A DNA stretch of 40,921 nt from Bog-756 sp036513075. Its GTDB lineage: Bacteria > Actinomycetota > Acidimicrobiia > Acidimicrobiales > RAAP-2. The first letter of the stretch is position 1, and every line of letters starts with the position of its first letter. Location of the stretch: the NCBI GenBank assembly GCA_036513075.1, contig DATBZS010000011.1, forward strand, positions 1-40,921. Direction: 5' to 3'. Below are positions 24,949 through 33,151 of the stretch, piece after piece. Under the pieces are notes generated by a model. It was not told the origin of the DNA. It saw nothing but the letters and a program-made list of their open reading frames with translations, and made no database searches. Position numbers and translations under genes: made by a program.

Positions 24949-24985
24949 AGGTGCAGGCCAGGCACCGCCATCGACAAGGTGCCGT

Positions 24986-25822
24986 TCAGATCGTGAGTCC
25001 CCCGTCGACCGACAGGACCGCCCCGGTTGTGTAGGACGATTCGTCGGAGGCCAGGAAGGCGATGGAGGCGGCGATCTCGGCGGGGGTCGAGAAGCCCATC
25101 GGGCTCATGATCTTGGTCAGCTGCTTCGGGTCAGCGCCCTCGGGCAGGTCGAACGTACCGAGCAGCGGGGTATCGGTTCCGCCGGGGGCAACGACATTGG
25201 CCCGCACCCCCTGACCCATGTACTCGGCGGCCACGGCCTTGGTGAACATGAGCAGGCCACCCTTGGACGCGCAGTAAGCGGCCGAGTAGGCCTGGCCCAT
25301 CAGGGCCGTGTTGGAGCACACGTTGACGATGGCACCGCCGTGCACGAGAAGGTGGGGCAGGGCGGCCCGGCACACCAGGAACGGCCCCGTGAGGTTCACG
25401 GCAAGGATCTTCTGCCACCGTTCGAACGGCATCTCGTGGGTATTGAAAAAACCCCCGATACCGGCCACGTTGCACACCACGGTGGGCGGCCCAAGATCGG
25501 CGACGACCGAGGCCATCGTCGAGGTGACCGACTCCTCGGAGGTCACATCGCAGGTATATGCCGTGGCCGTACCTCCCTCGGCGACGATGCCGGCGACGGT
25601 GTCTGCCACGGCGTCGCCCATGACGTCGAGAGCGGCCACAGACGCACCCTCGGCCGCCAGCCGCCGGGCGGTGCCCCGGCCGATGCCCGACCCGGCACCG
25701 GTGACGACGGCCACCTTGCCCTCGAACCGTCTGACCAGGAATCCAGCCAGGATGGCGTCAGCGGCGTCGTGCTGCTCGCCGCCCTCGCCGAGCGTGATCC
25801 TGTTACTCGGTACCGGGCTCAT
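24986..25822 (-). CDS. Short-chain dehydrogenase/reductase
   Basis: The 278-residue SDR starts at ATG 25822, overlapping the upstream ligase stop by 4 bp. After about 32 extra N-terminal residues come VAVVTGAGSGIGRGTA, AALDVMGD with an Asp that favours NAD(H), CNVAGIGG (replacing NNAG), IVNVCSNTAL and the catalytic YCASK, then ANVVAPGGTDTPL and GAVLSVDGGLTI. The CNVAG variant and the Cys just before the catalytic Ser position are slightly unusual but compatible with activity. It is the last gene of the two-ligase operon and probably oxidises a hydroxyacyl-CoA or alcohol intermediate. Confidence 0.91.
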   Translation of the reverse strand: MSPVPSNRITLGEGGEQHDAADAILAGFLVRRFEGKVAVVTGAGSGIGRGTARRLAAEGASVAALDVMGDAVADTVAGIVAEGGTATAYTCDVTSEESVTSTMASVVADLGPPTVVCNVAGIGGFFNTHEMPFERWQKILAVNLTGPFLVCRAALPHLLVHGGAIVNVCSNTALMGQAYSAAYCASKGGLLMFTKAVAAEYMGQGVRANVVAPGGTDTPLLGTFDLPEGADPKQLTKIMSPMGFSTPAEIAASIAFLASDESSYTTGAVLSVDGGLTI

Positions 25823-27459
25823 GGATTCCCCTTGTCGGTCGGTGCGGCGTCGGTCGGTGCGGATCTGCCCGGCGCGAACCGCTCGCGGAGGGTGTGCTTG
25901 AGGATCTTGCCCGCCGGATTCCGGGGAACGGCATCCACCAGCTCCAGCTGCTCGGGGACGGCGTTGACCCGCAGACCTCTGCCCCGTAGGTACGCAATCA
26001 TGGCGGCGATGTCGAACGACTGCCCTTCGGCCACCGACACCACGGCGCACGCCCTCTCGCCGGTCTTCGCATCGGGTAGGCCGATCACCGCCACGTCGGC
26101 CACGGCCGGGTGCTCGTAGAGGAGGTCCTCCACCTCTTTGGCGCTGATGTTCTCGCCGTGGCGGATGATGACGTCCTTGAGGCGGCCGGTGATGGTGACA
26201 TATCCATCGGCATCGACGATGCCGAGGTCGCCACTGCGAAAGTAGCCCTCGTCGTCGAAGGCCTCGGCGTCGAGGGACGGGTCGAGGTAACCGGAGATGA
26301 CCTGCGCGCCCTTCAAGCGGATCTCCCCCTCCTCGCCCGGTCCGGCCACCTGGCCGTCAAGGGTGACGACCTTCAGGTCCACGCCTGGCGTAGGCCGGCC
26401 CTCGGTATCGGCCAACTTCTGATCGGGGTCCTCGGTCGTGGCCATGACCACGATCGGGGCCTCGGTCAGCCCGTAGCCGGACACGATGCCCACGCCGCCG
26501 ATCTCCGCCTTGAGGTCGTGGTGGAGCTGGGGCGGCTTCGGCGCCCCTCCGCCCGGGTACGAACGGATCTTCGGAAAGAACGAGCCGTCACTCGAAGCCC
26601 GCTGGGCGGCCAGGTAGGCCAGGTGGAACGGGGTGCCCGAACCGGCCAGGGTCACGCCGTTGGCGGCCAGGAACGCGGGGGTGCCGGTCGGGTCGAAGGC
26701 TTCAGTGGTCAACAGCGTGCACCCGGTCAGCAGCGAGGCGATGAGCCAGCCGATGCCGCCGATGTGGGTGAAGGGGAACACCAGGGCCGAGACATCGTCG
26801 GCGCGGATATCGAGGCACTCGGCCATGGCCAGCGCCGAGGCGGTGACGGTGAGGTCGGTATGGGGGGCGCCCTTCGGGTCGGCGGTGGTCCCGGAGGTGT
26901 AGAAGAGCCAGCGCACCGGGGCGTCGGTGGCTGACGCAGGGGCCGGCAGGGCCGCCGGGAGCACCGACGGGTCGGCATCGGGCAGGTCGCGATCGACCAC
27001 CAGCACAGACAGCGCCGGCCGCTCGGCGGCGATCTCATGGGCCATGGCCTCGAAGTCGAAACCCCGGTACACGGTAGGGACAATGAGCAGCGCAGCTTCG
27101 CTCTGGGCCGTGATGAACCCGACCTCGCGGTGGCGGTAGATGGGGATCAGCGGGTTCTGGCGGGCACCGAGCCGGGACAGCGCCCCCACCAGTACGAGTG
27201 ATTCGTTCCAGGTGGGGAGTTCCCAGCTGACACTGGTGCCGGCGGTCACGCCGTGTTCGGCGTACAGACCGGCGGCCGCCCGCAGGCAGGCATCGCGGTA
27301 GCCGGCGAACGTCAGCTCACGGCCGGTGTCCTCATGAGCCAGGACGGCGTCCGGGCTGGCGGTCGCTCGAGCCTCGATCAGCTGCCAGAGCGTCGGGGCG
27401 AACACCCATCCCCGCGCCGCCGCTCTCCGCTCCATCTGGGCCGAGGCCTCGTCGTTCAT
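25819..27459 (-). CDS. Acyl-CoA synthetase (AMP-forming ligase)
   Basis: The 546-residue adenylate-forming enzyme shows the P-loop LFYTSGTTADPKGAP, the GYGLTEAP motif, GYFRSGDLGIVDADGYVTITGRLKD (hinge) and the C-terminal lysine motif NPAGKILKHTLR. The N-terminal block GARQNPLIPIYRHREVGFI resembles ligases of the cyclohexanecarboxylate-CoA type, from memory. It activates a carboxylic acid, probably cyclic or branched, to its CoA thioester via an acyl-AMP. I placed the start at ATG 27459, because the upstream in-frame extension encodes only the tandem repeat. It is coupled to the SDR gene by an ATGA overlap. Confidence 0.92.
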   Translation of the reverse strand: MNDEASAQMERRAAARGWVFAPTLWQLIEARATASPDAVLAHEDTGRELTFAGYRDACLRAAAGLYAEHGVTAGTSVSWELPTWNESLVLVGALSRLGARQNPLIPIYRHREVGFITAQSEAALLIVPTVYRGFDFEAMAHEIAAERPALSVLVVDRDLPDADPSVLPAALPAPASATDAPVRWLFYTSGTTADPKGAPHTDLTVTASALAMAECLDIRADDVSALVFPFTHIGGIGWLIASLLTGCTLLTTEAFDPTGTPAFLAANGVTLAGSGTPFHLAYLAAQRASSDGSFFPKIRSYPGGGAPKPPQLHHDLKAEIGGVGIVSGYGLTEAPIVVMATTEDPDQKLADTEGRPTPGVDLKVVTLDGQVAGPGEEGEIRLKGAQVISGYLDPSLDAEAFDDEGYFRSGDLGIVDADGYVTITGRLKDVIIRHGENISAKEVEDLLYEHPAVADVAVIGLPDAKTGERACAVVSVAEGQSFDIAAMIAYLRGRGLRVNAVPEQLELVDAVPRNPAGKILKHTLRERFAPGRSAPTDAAPTDKGNP

Positions 27460-27510
27460 ACTGTCGCTGCTCCTGGGTTCGCTCGGTGGGTCGCCGGGTC
27501 GGTCGGTGAA

Positions 27511-27570
27511 TCGGTGGGTCGGTGGATTGGTGAGTCGGTGGGTCGGTGGATTGGTGAGTCGGTGGGTCGG
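27511..27570. repeat. 24-bp tandem repeat (2.5 copies) inside an operon
   Basis: Two identical 24-bp units (27511-27534 and 27535-27558), followed by half of a third (27559-27570), fill the gap between the EthD-like gene and the downstream ligase. Each unit is itself built of TCGG/TGGG-like 8-bp steps, and related GGTCGG steps continue to the left of 27511. The array is G-rich on the plus strand and C-rich in the mRNA, and it lies about 50 bp upstream of the ligase start. Confidence 0.85.
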
Positions 27571-27572
27571 GG

Positions 27573-28409
27573 CTACTGATCCGACCAGAGCTGGTCGGTG
27601 TACGTGTCGGTGCCAGGCACCGCACCGATGAAGGGCGACGCCCAGATGACCGACGCCACCCCGGCATCGGTCGCGGCTTTGCCGAGGGGGGCGAAGACCT
27701 CGTCCCAGGAACCGTCGGGCGTCTCGTCGACGAAGCACAGCGCCAGCACCCGCTCGTCGAGCGTCTCCCCCCGGGGCACGTCACCCGGTGCGTCGGCCAG
27801 GAGGGGCAGCGGGCTAAATCCGAGCACGGTGGCCACAGATGAGCCGGGAAGCACGGAGGGCAGATAGTTCTCGCGCAGCCACGTGCCTACCTGTTCGCCG
27901 GTCACCCCGTCGGCCGGCTCGAGGAAGACCGAGGCCATGCCGGCGAACCGGTGGTCGAGAGTGAGTTCGGCCGGCACCCCGTCGGTGTCGCGTCGGTGTT
28001 CCCACTCGAAGTGGTAAAGGCCGGTGTGGATGTGATCGCGGTGCTCGAACATCCGGCCGGCGGCGTGCAGCGCGTTCACCTGGTCGACCGCCCACCGGTT
28101 CCACTCGTCATGGTGGCCGTCGAGCACGTAGTACACCCCGAGGTAGCTGCCGATGGCCGGATCAGCCACCAGGGCACCCTCGCCGCTCGGATAGCGGAGG
28201 TCCTTCAGGGGAGCCGTGGCCACGAACCGGGCACCGGCGAAGTTGTAGGCGCCGATCTGGCAGCCGGCGTAGAAGTGGTCACGCTCGTACCACCGGTTGT
28301 AGGCCACCTCGTGACCCCGGTGGGGTTCGACCAGTGTGTACAGCATGGTCCCGATGGCGATGGGATCGTCGGTGACGCCGCCCTGGGCGGGCGTCGAATG
28401 GCCGGTCAT
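27573..28409 (-). CDS. Two-domain dimeric alpha-beta barrel (EthD-like) protein
   Basis: The 278-residue protein begins MTGHSTPAQGG. Residues about 18-65 read GTMLYTLVEPHRGHEVAYNRWYERDHFYAGCQIG; the YNRWYERDH element resembles the YNxWY-x2-H of EthD-type ferredoxin-like folds. A second, more divergent half (about 160-270, ASVFLEPADGVTGEQVGTWLRENYLP) repeats the topology. No cofactor motif is visible. EthD-like proteins assist P450 or degradative systems or act as small cofactor-free enzymes. It is bracketed by two acyl-CoA ligases and overlaps the upstream one by ATGA, so a role in the same catabolic pathway is likely. I know of no assigned function. Confidence 0.75.
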   Translation of the reverse strand: MTGHSTPAQGGVTDDPIAIGTMLYTLVEPHRGHEVAYNRWYERDHFYAGCQIGAYNFAGARFVATAPLKDLRYPSGEGALVADPAIGSYLGVYYVLDGHHDEWNRWAVDQVNALHAAGRMFEHRDHIHTGLYHFEWEHRRDTDGVPAELTLDHRFAGMASVFLEPADGVTGEQVGTWLRENYLPSVLPGSSVATVLGFSPLPLLADAPGDVPRGETLDERVLALCFVDETPDGSWDEVFAPLGKAATDAGVASVIWASPFIGAVPGTDTYTDQLWSDQ

Positions 28410-29995
28410 GACTGATGTGCTCCGTTCGTCTCCAGGGCGGCTCGGTCGGCCAGGACCCTCTTGTCTACCTTCATCATCGACGTCAGCGGGAGACGGTCGA
28501 CGACCACCACCCGGTCGGGCGCCTTGTAGTCGGCGAGCGTCTGCGCCGCCATCTTCCGCAGGCCGCTCAACAGATCGACCGGGTCGGGGTCGGTACCAGG
28601 TGCAGGCACGACGAAAGCCACGCCGACCTCCCCCAATACCGGATCCGGCGCACCCACGACTGCCACCTGATCGAGACCCGGGTGGTCACCCAGAGCGGCC
28701 TCGACCTCGGCCGGGTAGACGTTGTAGCCGCCACGGATGTAGAGCTCGTTGGCCCGACCCACGAGGTGAAGGCGCCCTTCGTCGTCCAGAAACCCGAAGT
28801 CGCCGGTGGTCAGCCAACCGTCGTCGGCCAGGACCGGGTCGGTGGCAGCCTCGTCGAACACCAGTCCCGCCGCACCGGGGCCGGTGGGCGGCCCGCCCCA
28901 GTACCCCCGCATCACGGCGCCCGACCGCAGCCGGACCCGACCGACCTCGCCGGTGCCCACCGCCGCTCCATCGTCGCCCGCCAGTCGGAGCTCTACTCCG
29001 GGCACCGGTTTACCCACGGACGTGGCCACCGCCTCGTCGGGGTCGCCGGGCACCGTGCCGGTGCCGAGCGAAGCCTCAGTCGAGGTGTAGCGCACCACGA
29101 CGGGCACCCCCAGGGCCTCCCGCAGGGCGGCCACCAGCTCGGCGGGCACCCGGGAGGCGCCGGTTCCGGCCACCCGGAGCGACGACAGGTCCGCCCCGGC
29201 CAGCTCCGGCCGGGCCAGCACCAGTGCCCACTGGGTGGGAACGCCCTGGCCGACGGTGATCCGCTCGACCTCCATGACCTCCACGGCGTCCGCCGCCTTC
29301 CACGGGGTGGGGGTGATGACAGTGGTCACCCCATTGGCCGCCTCGTCCCACACCCGGGTCATCGAGCCCACGTGGGCGAAGGGGAGCGGCGACAGGCGCC
29401 TGTCACCCGCCTGCGACAGCACGTCCGCCGACTCGGCGACCGCCCGCAGGCTGTCATGGTCGAACACCGCGCCCTTGGGCAGGCCCGTCGTCCCGCTCGT
29501 CCACACCACAGCCACCGGGTCGGACGCGGTGAGGCGGGGGAAGGTGGTCGGGATCTCGCCGGAGGTGGCGGCCAGGCAGGCAGCCCGGGTGAGCACACTG
29601 CCGGCCGGCCCGGCCGGCACCTCCAGGCCATCGTCGACGATGGTCACAGCCGGGCGGGTCCGCTCCAGGATCGAGGTCATCTCGGTGGCCCCCAGGCGGA
29701 GGTTGATGCCCGAGGTGATGGCCCCCAGACGGATGGCGGCGGCGTAGCAGATCATGTAGTCGATCGAGCTCGGCAGGAGCAGGCACACCACCGTGCCCGG
29801 GCCCACGCCGTGACTGGCGAGCAGTCCGGCCACCCCGTCGGCGGCACGGTCCCACTCCCCGAAGGTGAGGGGGATCCTGGTGCGGGAGTCCGTGGCCGGC
29901 TCGACGTAGGCCTCGACATCGGCGTTGATCCGGCCGGCCGCCCGCAGGACGTCGACCAGCGTGGCGTGGTCCCCCTCAATCTGACGCGCCGTCAT
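28406..29995 (-). CDS. Acyl-CoA synthetase (AMP-forming ligase)
   Basis: The 529-residue adenylate-forming enzyme has the P-loop VVWTSGTTGLPKGAV, YTSTEASLG (in place of the usual YGxTE), the hinge WLTTGDFGFLDDEGRLHLVGRANELYIRGG and the C-terminal LTSMMKVDKRVL, whose Lys is expected to complete catalysis although the usual Gly before it is Met. The start at ATG 29995 gives a normal N-terminus (MTARQIEGDHATLVDVL). It is the first gene of the operon that continues with the EthD-like gene. It differs clearly from the downstream ligase, so two substrates or two pathway stages are plausible. Confidence 0.91.
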   Translation of the reverse strand: MTARQIEGDHATLVDVLRAAGRINADVEAYVEPATDSRTRIPLTFGEWDRAADGVAGLLASHGVGPGTVVCLLLPSSIDYMICYAAAIRLGAITSGINLRLGATEMTSILERTRPAVTIVDDGLEVPAGPAGSVLTRAACLAATSGEIPTTFPRLTASDPVAVVWTSGTTGLPKGAVFDHDSLRAVAESADVLSQAGDRRLSPLPFAHVGSMTRVWDEAANGVTTVITPTPWKAADAVEVMEVERITVGQGVPTQWALVLARPELAGADLSSLRVAGTGASRVPAELVAALREALGVPVVVRYTSTEASLGTGTVPGDPDEAVATSVGKPVPGVELRLAGDDGAAVGTGEVGRVRLRSGAVMRGYWGGPPTGPGAAGLVFDEAATDPVLADDGWLTTGDFGFLDDEGRLHLVGRANELYIRGGYNVYPAEVEAALGDHPGLDQVAVVGAPDPVLGEVGVAFVVPAPGTDPDPVDLLSGLRKMAAQTLADYKAPDRVVVVDRLPLTSMMKVDKRVLADRAALETNGAHQS

Positions 29996-30226
29996 ATCGG
30001 GGGCGACTGTACCAGTGAGCGACCGGCAGGGTACCGAGGCGGGGCGTGGTGTGTGGTGGTCGGGTTCGGAATGGGTAGCGGTCGGTTGGGACGGGTCGGG
30101 GCGCGGTCGGCGTGCGGCAGCGGTCCTCCTAGTAGGCAGGGTCCAAGACCTGAGGTGGGATGGTCGATAGCCTCGCAACCGATGGGCACGGCTACATGGC
30201 CGATCCCGTGCGGAGGAGGCTGTTTC

Positions 30227-30976
30227 GTGGACTTCGTCGTCAAGGGGTCCGTGCTCCCCGTGCTGGAAGCGACTCTGCAACCGGGCGAAACCCTGATCTC
30301 GACCCACGGCGACCTCGGGTGGATGACTCCGACCATCCAGCTGAGCCAGACCACCGGCGGCAAGGGCTTCTTGAAGGCGGCCAAGCGGGTGGTCGGCGGT
30401 GCCGGGCTCTTCCTGACCCACTACACCTCGGCGGGCGGGCCCGGCACGGTCGTCTTCCCGGCCAAGTTGCCCGGGAACATCATCAGCGTCGACGTGTCAC
30501 CCGATCGTTCCTACTTCGTCCACCGATCCGGGTTCCTGTGCGGCACCGAAGGCATCGAGGCATCCGTGGCCATGCAGCAGAAGCTTGGGGGCGCCTTCCT
30601 CGGCGGCATGGGGTTCTTCCTCCAGCACCTCACTGGTCAAGGCCAGGCGTGGCTGGAGCTGTCGGGCGAGATGTTCGCCTACGACCTCGAAGCCGGCATG
30701 ACCATGCGGGTCCACCCCAGTCACGTTGGTGCCTTCACCGAGGGGGTGGCCTTCTCTATCGCCACGATTCCCGGCATCGCCAACAAGATGTTCGGCGGCA
30801 ATGGCTTCTTCGTGGCGACTCTGACCGGTCCGGGACGGATCTGGCTCCAATCCATGAGCATCAGCCAGCTGGCCGCCGAAGTCGGCGACTACCTACCGGG
30901 CGGCGACGGATCCGGTGGAGGCAGCGGTGGCGGATTCAACCTGTCCGGCGGGATCAACTCGATCTTCGGGAACTGA
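30227..30976 (+). CDS. TIGR00266/AIM24-family protein
   Basis: The 249-residue product starts at GTG 30227, seven bases after GGAGGAGG. It shows the family pattern: VLEATLQPGETLISTHGDLGWMT, then GGAGLFLTHYTSAGGPGTVVFPAKLPG, RSGFLCGTEGIEASVAMQQKLGGAFLGGMGFFLQHLTGQGQAWLELSGEM, and IATIPGIANKMFGGNGFFVATLTGPGRIWLQSM. It ends in a Gly/Ser-rich tail (about 226-245). The fold is a tryptophan-RNA-binding-attenuator-like beta prism; the molecular role is unknown. The last 84 bp overlap the converging methyltransferase gene. Confidence 0.9.
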   Translation: MDFVVKGSVLPVLEATLQPGETLISTHGDLGWMTPTIQLSQTTGGKGFLKAAKRVVGGAGLFLTHYTSAGGPGTVVFPAKLPGNIISVDVSPDRSYFVHRSGFLCGTEGIEASVAMQQKLGGAFLGGMGFFLQHLTGQGQAWLELSGEMFAYDLEAGMTMRVHPSHVGAFTEGVAFSIATIPGIANKMFGGNGFFVATLTGPGRIWLQSMSISQLAAEVGDYLPGGDGSGGGSGGGFNLSGGINSIFGN

Positions 30977-31783
30977 ACCGGTCGGCACCCCGAAGCGCAG
31001 TCGACCATCGGTCGACCCGTCGGTCGGCCGAGGCTGCGTGGGTCGGCGCATATGGAGCCAGCCGTAGACGGTGGGTAACCCGTCGCGCAGGTACGCCGCC
31101 AGCAGTTGGCTGGTGACGACGTGCCAGCCGTCGAGTGCGGCAGCCACCTCACCCGGCTCCCATCGGAAGGTGGTCAGTTCGAGGCCGTTGCTGCCCAAAT
31201 TGGTTTCGACCCGCGCCGACTGCGGAGCCCAACCGACGATGACGGGCTCGTAGGTGAAGACCAGATGCCCGCCGGGCCGGACCAGTCGGCGGACGCCGCG
31301 CAGCATCCCGGGCAGGTCCGGGGTGAACTCGAATCCACCGATGGCGGTGACCACGTCGTACTGCTCGTCGGTCCCGTCGACGAAGGTGCGCAGGTCGGCC
31401 TGGACGCACCGTGCGATCGGCACCCTGGTTGCCGCACGTTCCACCATGGCCCCGGCGATGTCCACCCCCACCAGGACCGCCCCCGGCAGCGCCACCTCGA
31501 GCTCGGCCAATGTGGAGCCCGTCCCACAGGCCAGGTCCAGGGCGCGGTCGACCGGCCCCACTCCGGCCAGCGCCTCGACGAGCCGACCGTTGAGCAGCCA
31601 CCCAGAATCGCGGGCTGCCTCGTCATAACTGCCGGCAAACTCCTCGAAGTACGCCCGGGCCCGGGCGGTGGCCGCAGTCAGGACGTGTTCGACAGGCACC
31701 CGTGGATGCTCCCAGGTCGGCTCCAGCGCGGCAATCCGGGCGGATCGGGCGTCCGGAGCAGCCGAATCGATCAGTGGACACAC
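30893..31783 (-). CDS. Class I SAM-dependent methyltransferase
   Basis: The 296-residue product has the SAM-binding motif I ALDLACGTGSTLAEL (residues 81-95), then AVLVGVDIAGAMVERA, VQADLRTFVDG, YDVVTAIGGFEF and LVRPGGHLVFTYEP. It resembles small-molecule methyltransferases of the ubiquinone/Mg-protoporphyrin type in general fold only. The start is uncertain: GTG 31783 is used, and GTG 31700 (VPVEHVLTAA) is an alternative. The C-terminal 28 codons overlap the converging AIM24 gene and look low-complexity (ESATAASTGSVAAR). The substrate is unknown. Confidence 0.87.
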   Translation of the reverse strand: MCPLIDSAAPDARSARIAALEPTWEHPRVPVEHVLTAATARARAYFEEFAGSYDEAARDSGWLLNGRLVEALAGVGPVDRALDLACGTGSTLAELEVALPGAVLVGVDIAGAMVERAATRVPIARCVQADLRTFVDGTDEQYDVVTAIGGFEFTPDLPGMLRGVRRLVRPGGHLVFTYEPVIVGWAPQSARVETNLGSNGLELTTFRWEPGEVAAALDGWHVVTSQLLAAYLRDGLPTVYGWLHMRRPTQPRPTDGSTDGRLRFGVPTGSVPEDRVDPAGQVESATAASTGSVAAR

Positions 31784-31852
31784 CGAGGGACCGGTAGACT
31801 GGCGGTGACGGCAGGTGGCGGCCCTGTCCCTGACAAGACGAAGCGAGGCACG

Positions 31853-32944
31853 TTGCCAGATTCACCTGCAGGTGCAGTCGGCACAGTGGGCCTCGCCACC
31901 CCGCCAACCTCGCTCAAGCCCGTCATCGATGTGCTGCCGGACTCGGTATATGACAATCCGACCTGGCGGGGTATGACCTACTTTCTGCGAGATGCCGCGA
32001 TGTACGTGGCCCTGCTCGTCGTCCTGGTCGAGGTGTCCAACGTCTTCGCCGTTCTCGCCCTCGAAGTGCTGATTGGCGTGGTGGTCTCCGGACTGTTCGT
32101 GGTCGGACACGACGCTGCCCACGGCGCGCTGTTCAAATCCAAGCGGATCAACTCGACCGTGGCCCACATCGCCATGCTCCCTAGCTTCCACGTCTACGAA
32201 GGGTGGGTCCTCGGTCACAACCGGGTCCACCACCCCTACACCGTCCGCCAGGGATACGACTTCGTATGGCACCCCACCACCCCCGAGCAGTTCGCCGAGT
32301 TCGGCTGGTGGCGACAGGCCGTCCACCGTTTCGAGTGGTCGTGGGCCGGCGCGGGCGCCTACTACGCCCATCAGGTGTGGTGGACGAAAATGATGGTCGG
32401 CTCCAATCCGGCCCGATGGGTGAAGGCCATCCGGCGGGACCGGTGGATCGTCACGGCGTTCATCGCCGGGATGCTGGCACTGTTCACCCTGATCGGCTTG
32501 GCCCAGGGTGACTCGCTCGCCGGCATCGTATGGCTGAACGCTCGGACCGTCTTACTCCCCTTCGTCGGCTTTGCCTACCTGATCGGCACCGTGGTCCACA
32601 CCCACCACATCGCCCCCGACATCCGCTGGTGGAAGAAGGCGGAGTGGAACAAGTACAAGGCCCAAATGGAGGGCACCACCGTCCTGCGGGTACCCAAGGG
32701 CTTCAACTTCTTTCTCCACTGGATCATGGTCCACGTCCCCCACCACGTCGATATGCGGGTGCCGATGTACCACCTCGAGGAAGCCGCGGACGCCATCGAG
32801 GCGGCGTTCCCAGGCACGATCATCGATAAGCCGCTGCGATTCTCGGAGTTCGTCGCCAACTCGCGGGCTTGCAAGCTCTATGACTTCGACTCCGGTATCT
32901 GGATGACCTATGCCGAGGGTCGCCGCCACCTCGCCAACGCCTGA
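31853..32944 (+). CDS. Membrane fatty-acid desaturase
   Basis: The 363-residue protein is called from TTG 31853, which has GCGAGG just upstream; GTG 31805 is an alternative. It carries the three histidine boxes of the di-iron desaturase family: HDAAH (86-90), HNRVHH (122-127) and HVPHH (294-298), with HTHH (249-252) as a further cluster. Hydrophobic segments lie at about 45-85 and 198-250. These enzymes insert a double bond into an acyl chain, using O2 and electrons from ferredoxin or rubredoxin. Position and substrate form are unknown. The WS/DGAT gene follows in the same direction. Confidence 0.92.
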   Translation: MPDSPAGAVGTVGLATPPTSLKPVIDVLPDSVYDNPTWRGMTYFLRDAAMYVALLVVLVEVSNVFAVLALEVLIGVVVSGLFVVGHDAAHGALFKSKRINSTVAHIAMLPSFHVYEGWVLGHNRVHHPYTVRQGYDFVWHPTTPEQFAEFGWWRQAVHRFEWSWAGAGAYYAHQVWWTKMMVGSNPARWVKAIRRDRWIVTAFIAGMLALFTLIGLAQGDSLAGIVWLNARTVLLPFVGFAYLIGTVVHTHHIAPDIRWWKKAEWNKYKAQMEGTTVLRVPKGFNFFLHWIMVHVPHHVDMRVPMYHLEEAADAIEAAFPGTIIDKPLRFSEFVANSRACKLYDFDSGIWMTYAEGRRHLANA

Positions 32945-33151
32945 GCGACGCCGCCGGACGTAGTCAACGGGGCGTCGCGCCGACGACAGTGGACGCGATC
33001 CGGGTTCACCGAGGCAGTGCACGCAGCGCCTGCGGCGCATGCGGCCCGGGCAGCGCAGGCAGCGCGGACCAAGGACCCTGTTCACCTGGTCGCCGTCGGT
33101 CGTAGGGTGCGGTCAGGATGGGCCGGGCCCGGCTGGAGAGGTGACTACAAC

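Noticed and set aside
28415..30226. A very long plus-strand frame that continues into the AIM24 gene
   Set aside because: Its first two thirds are the antisense of a well-supported acyl-CoA ligase; only the part from GTG 30227, behind GGAGGAGG, is a protein-like gene.
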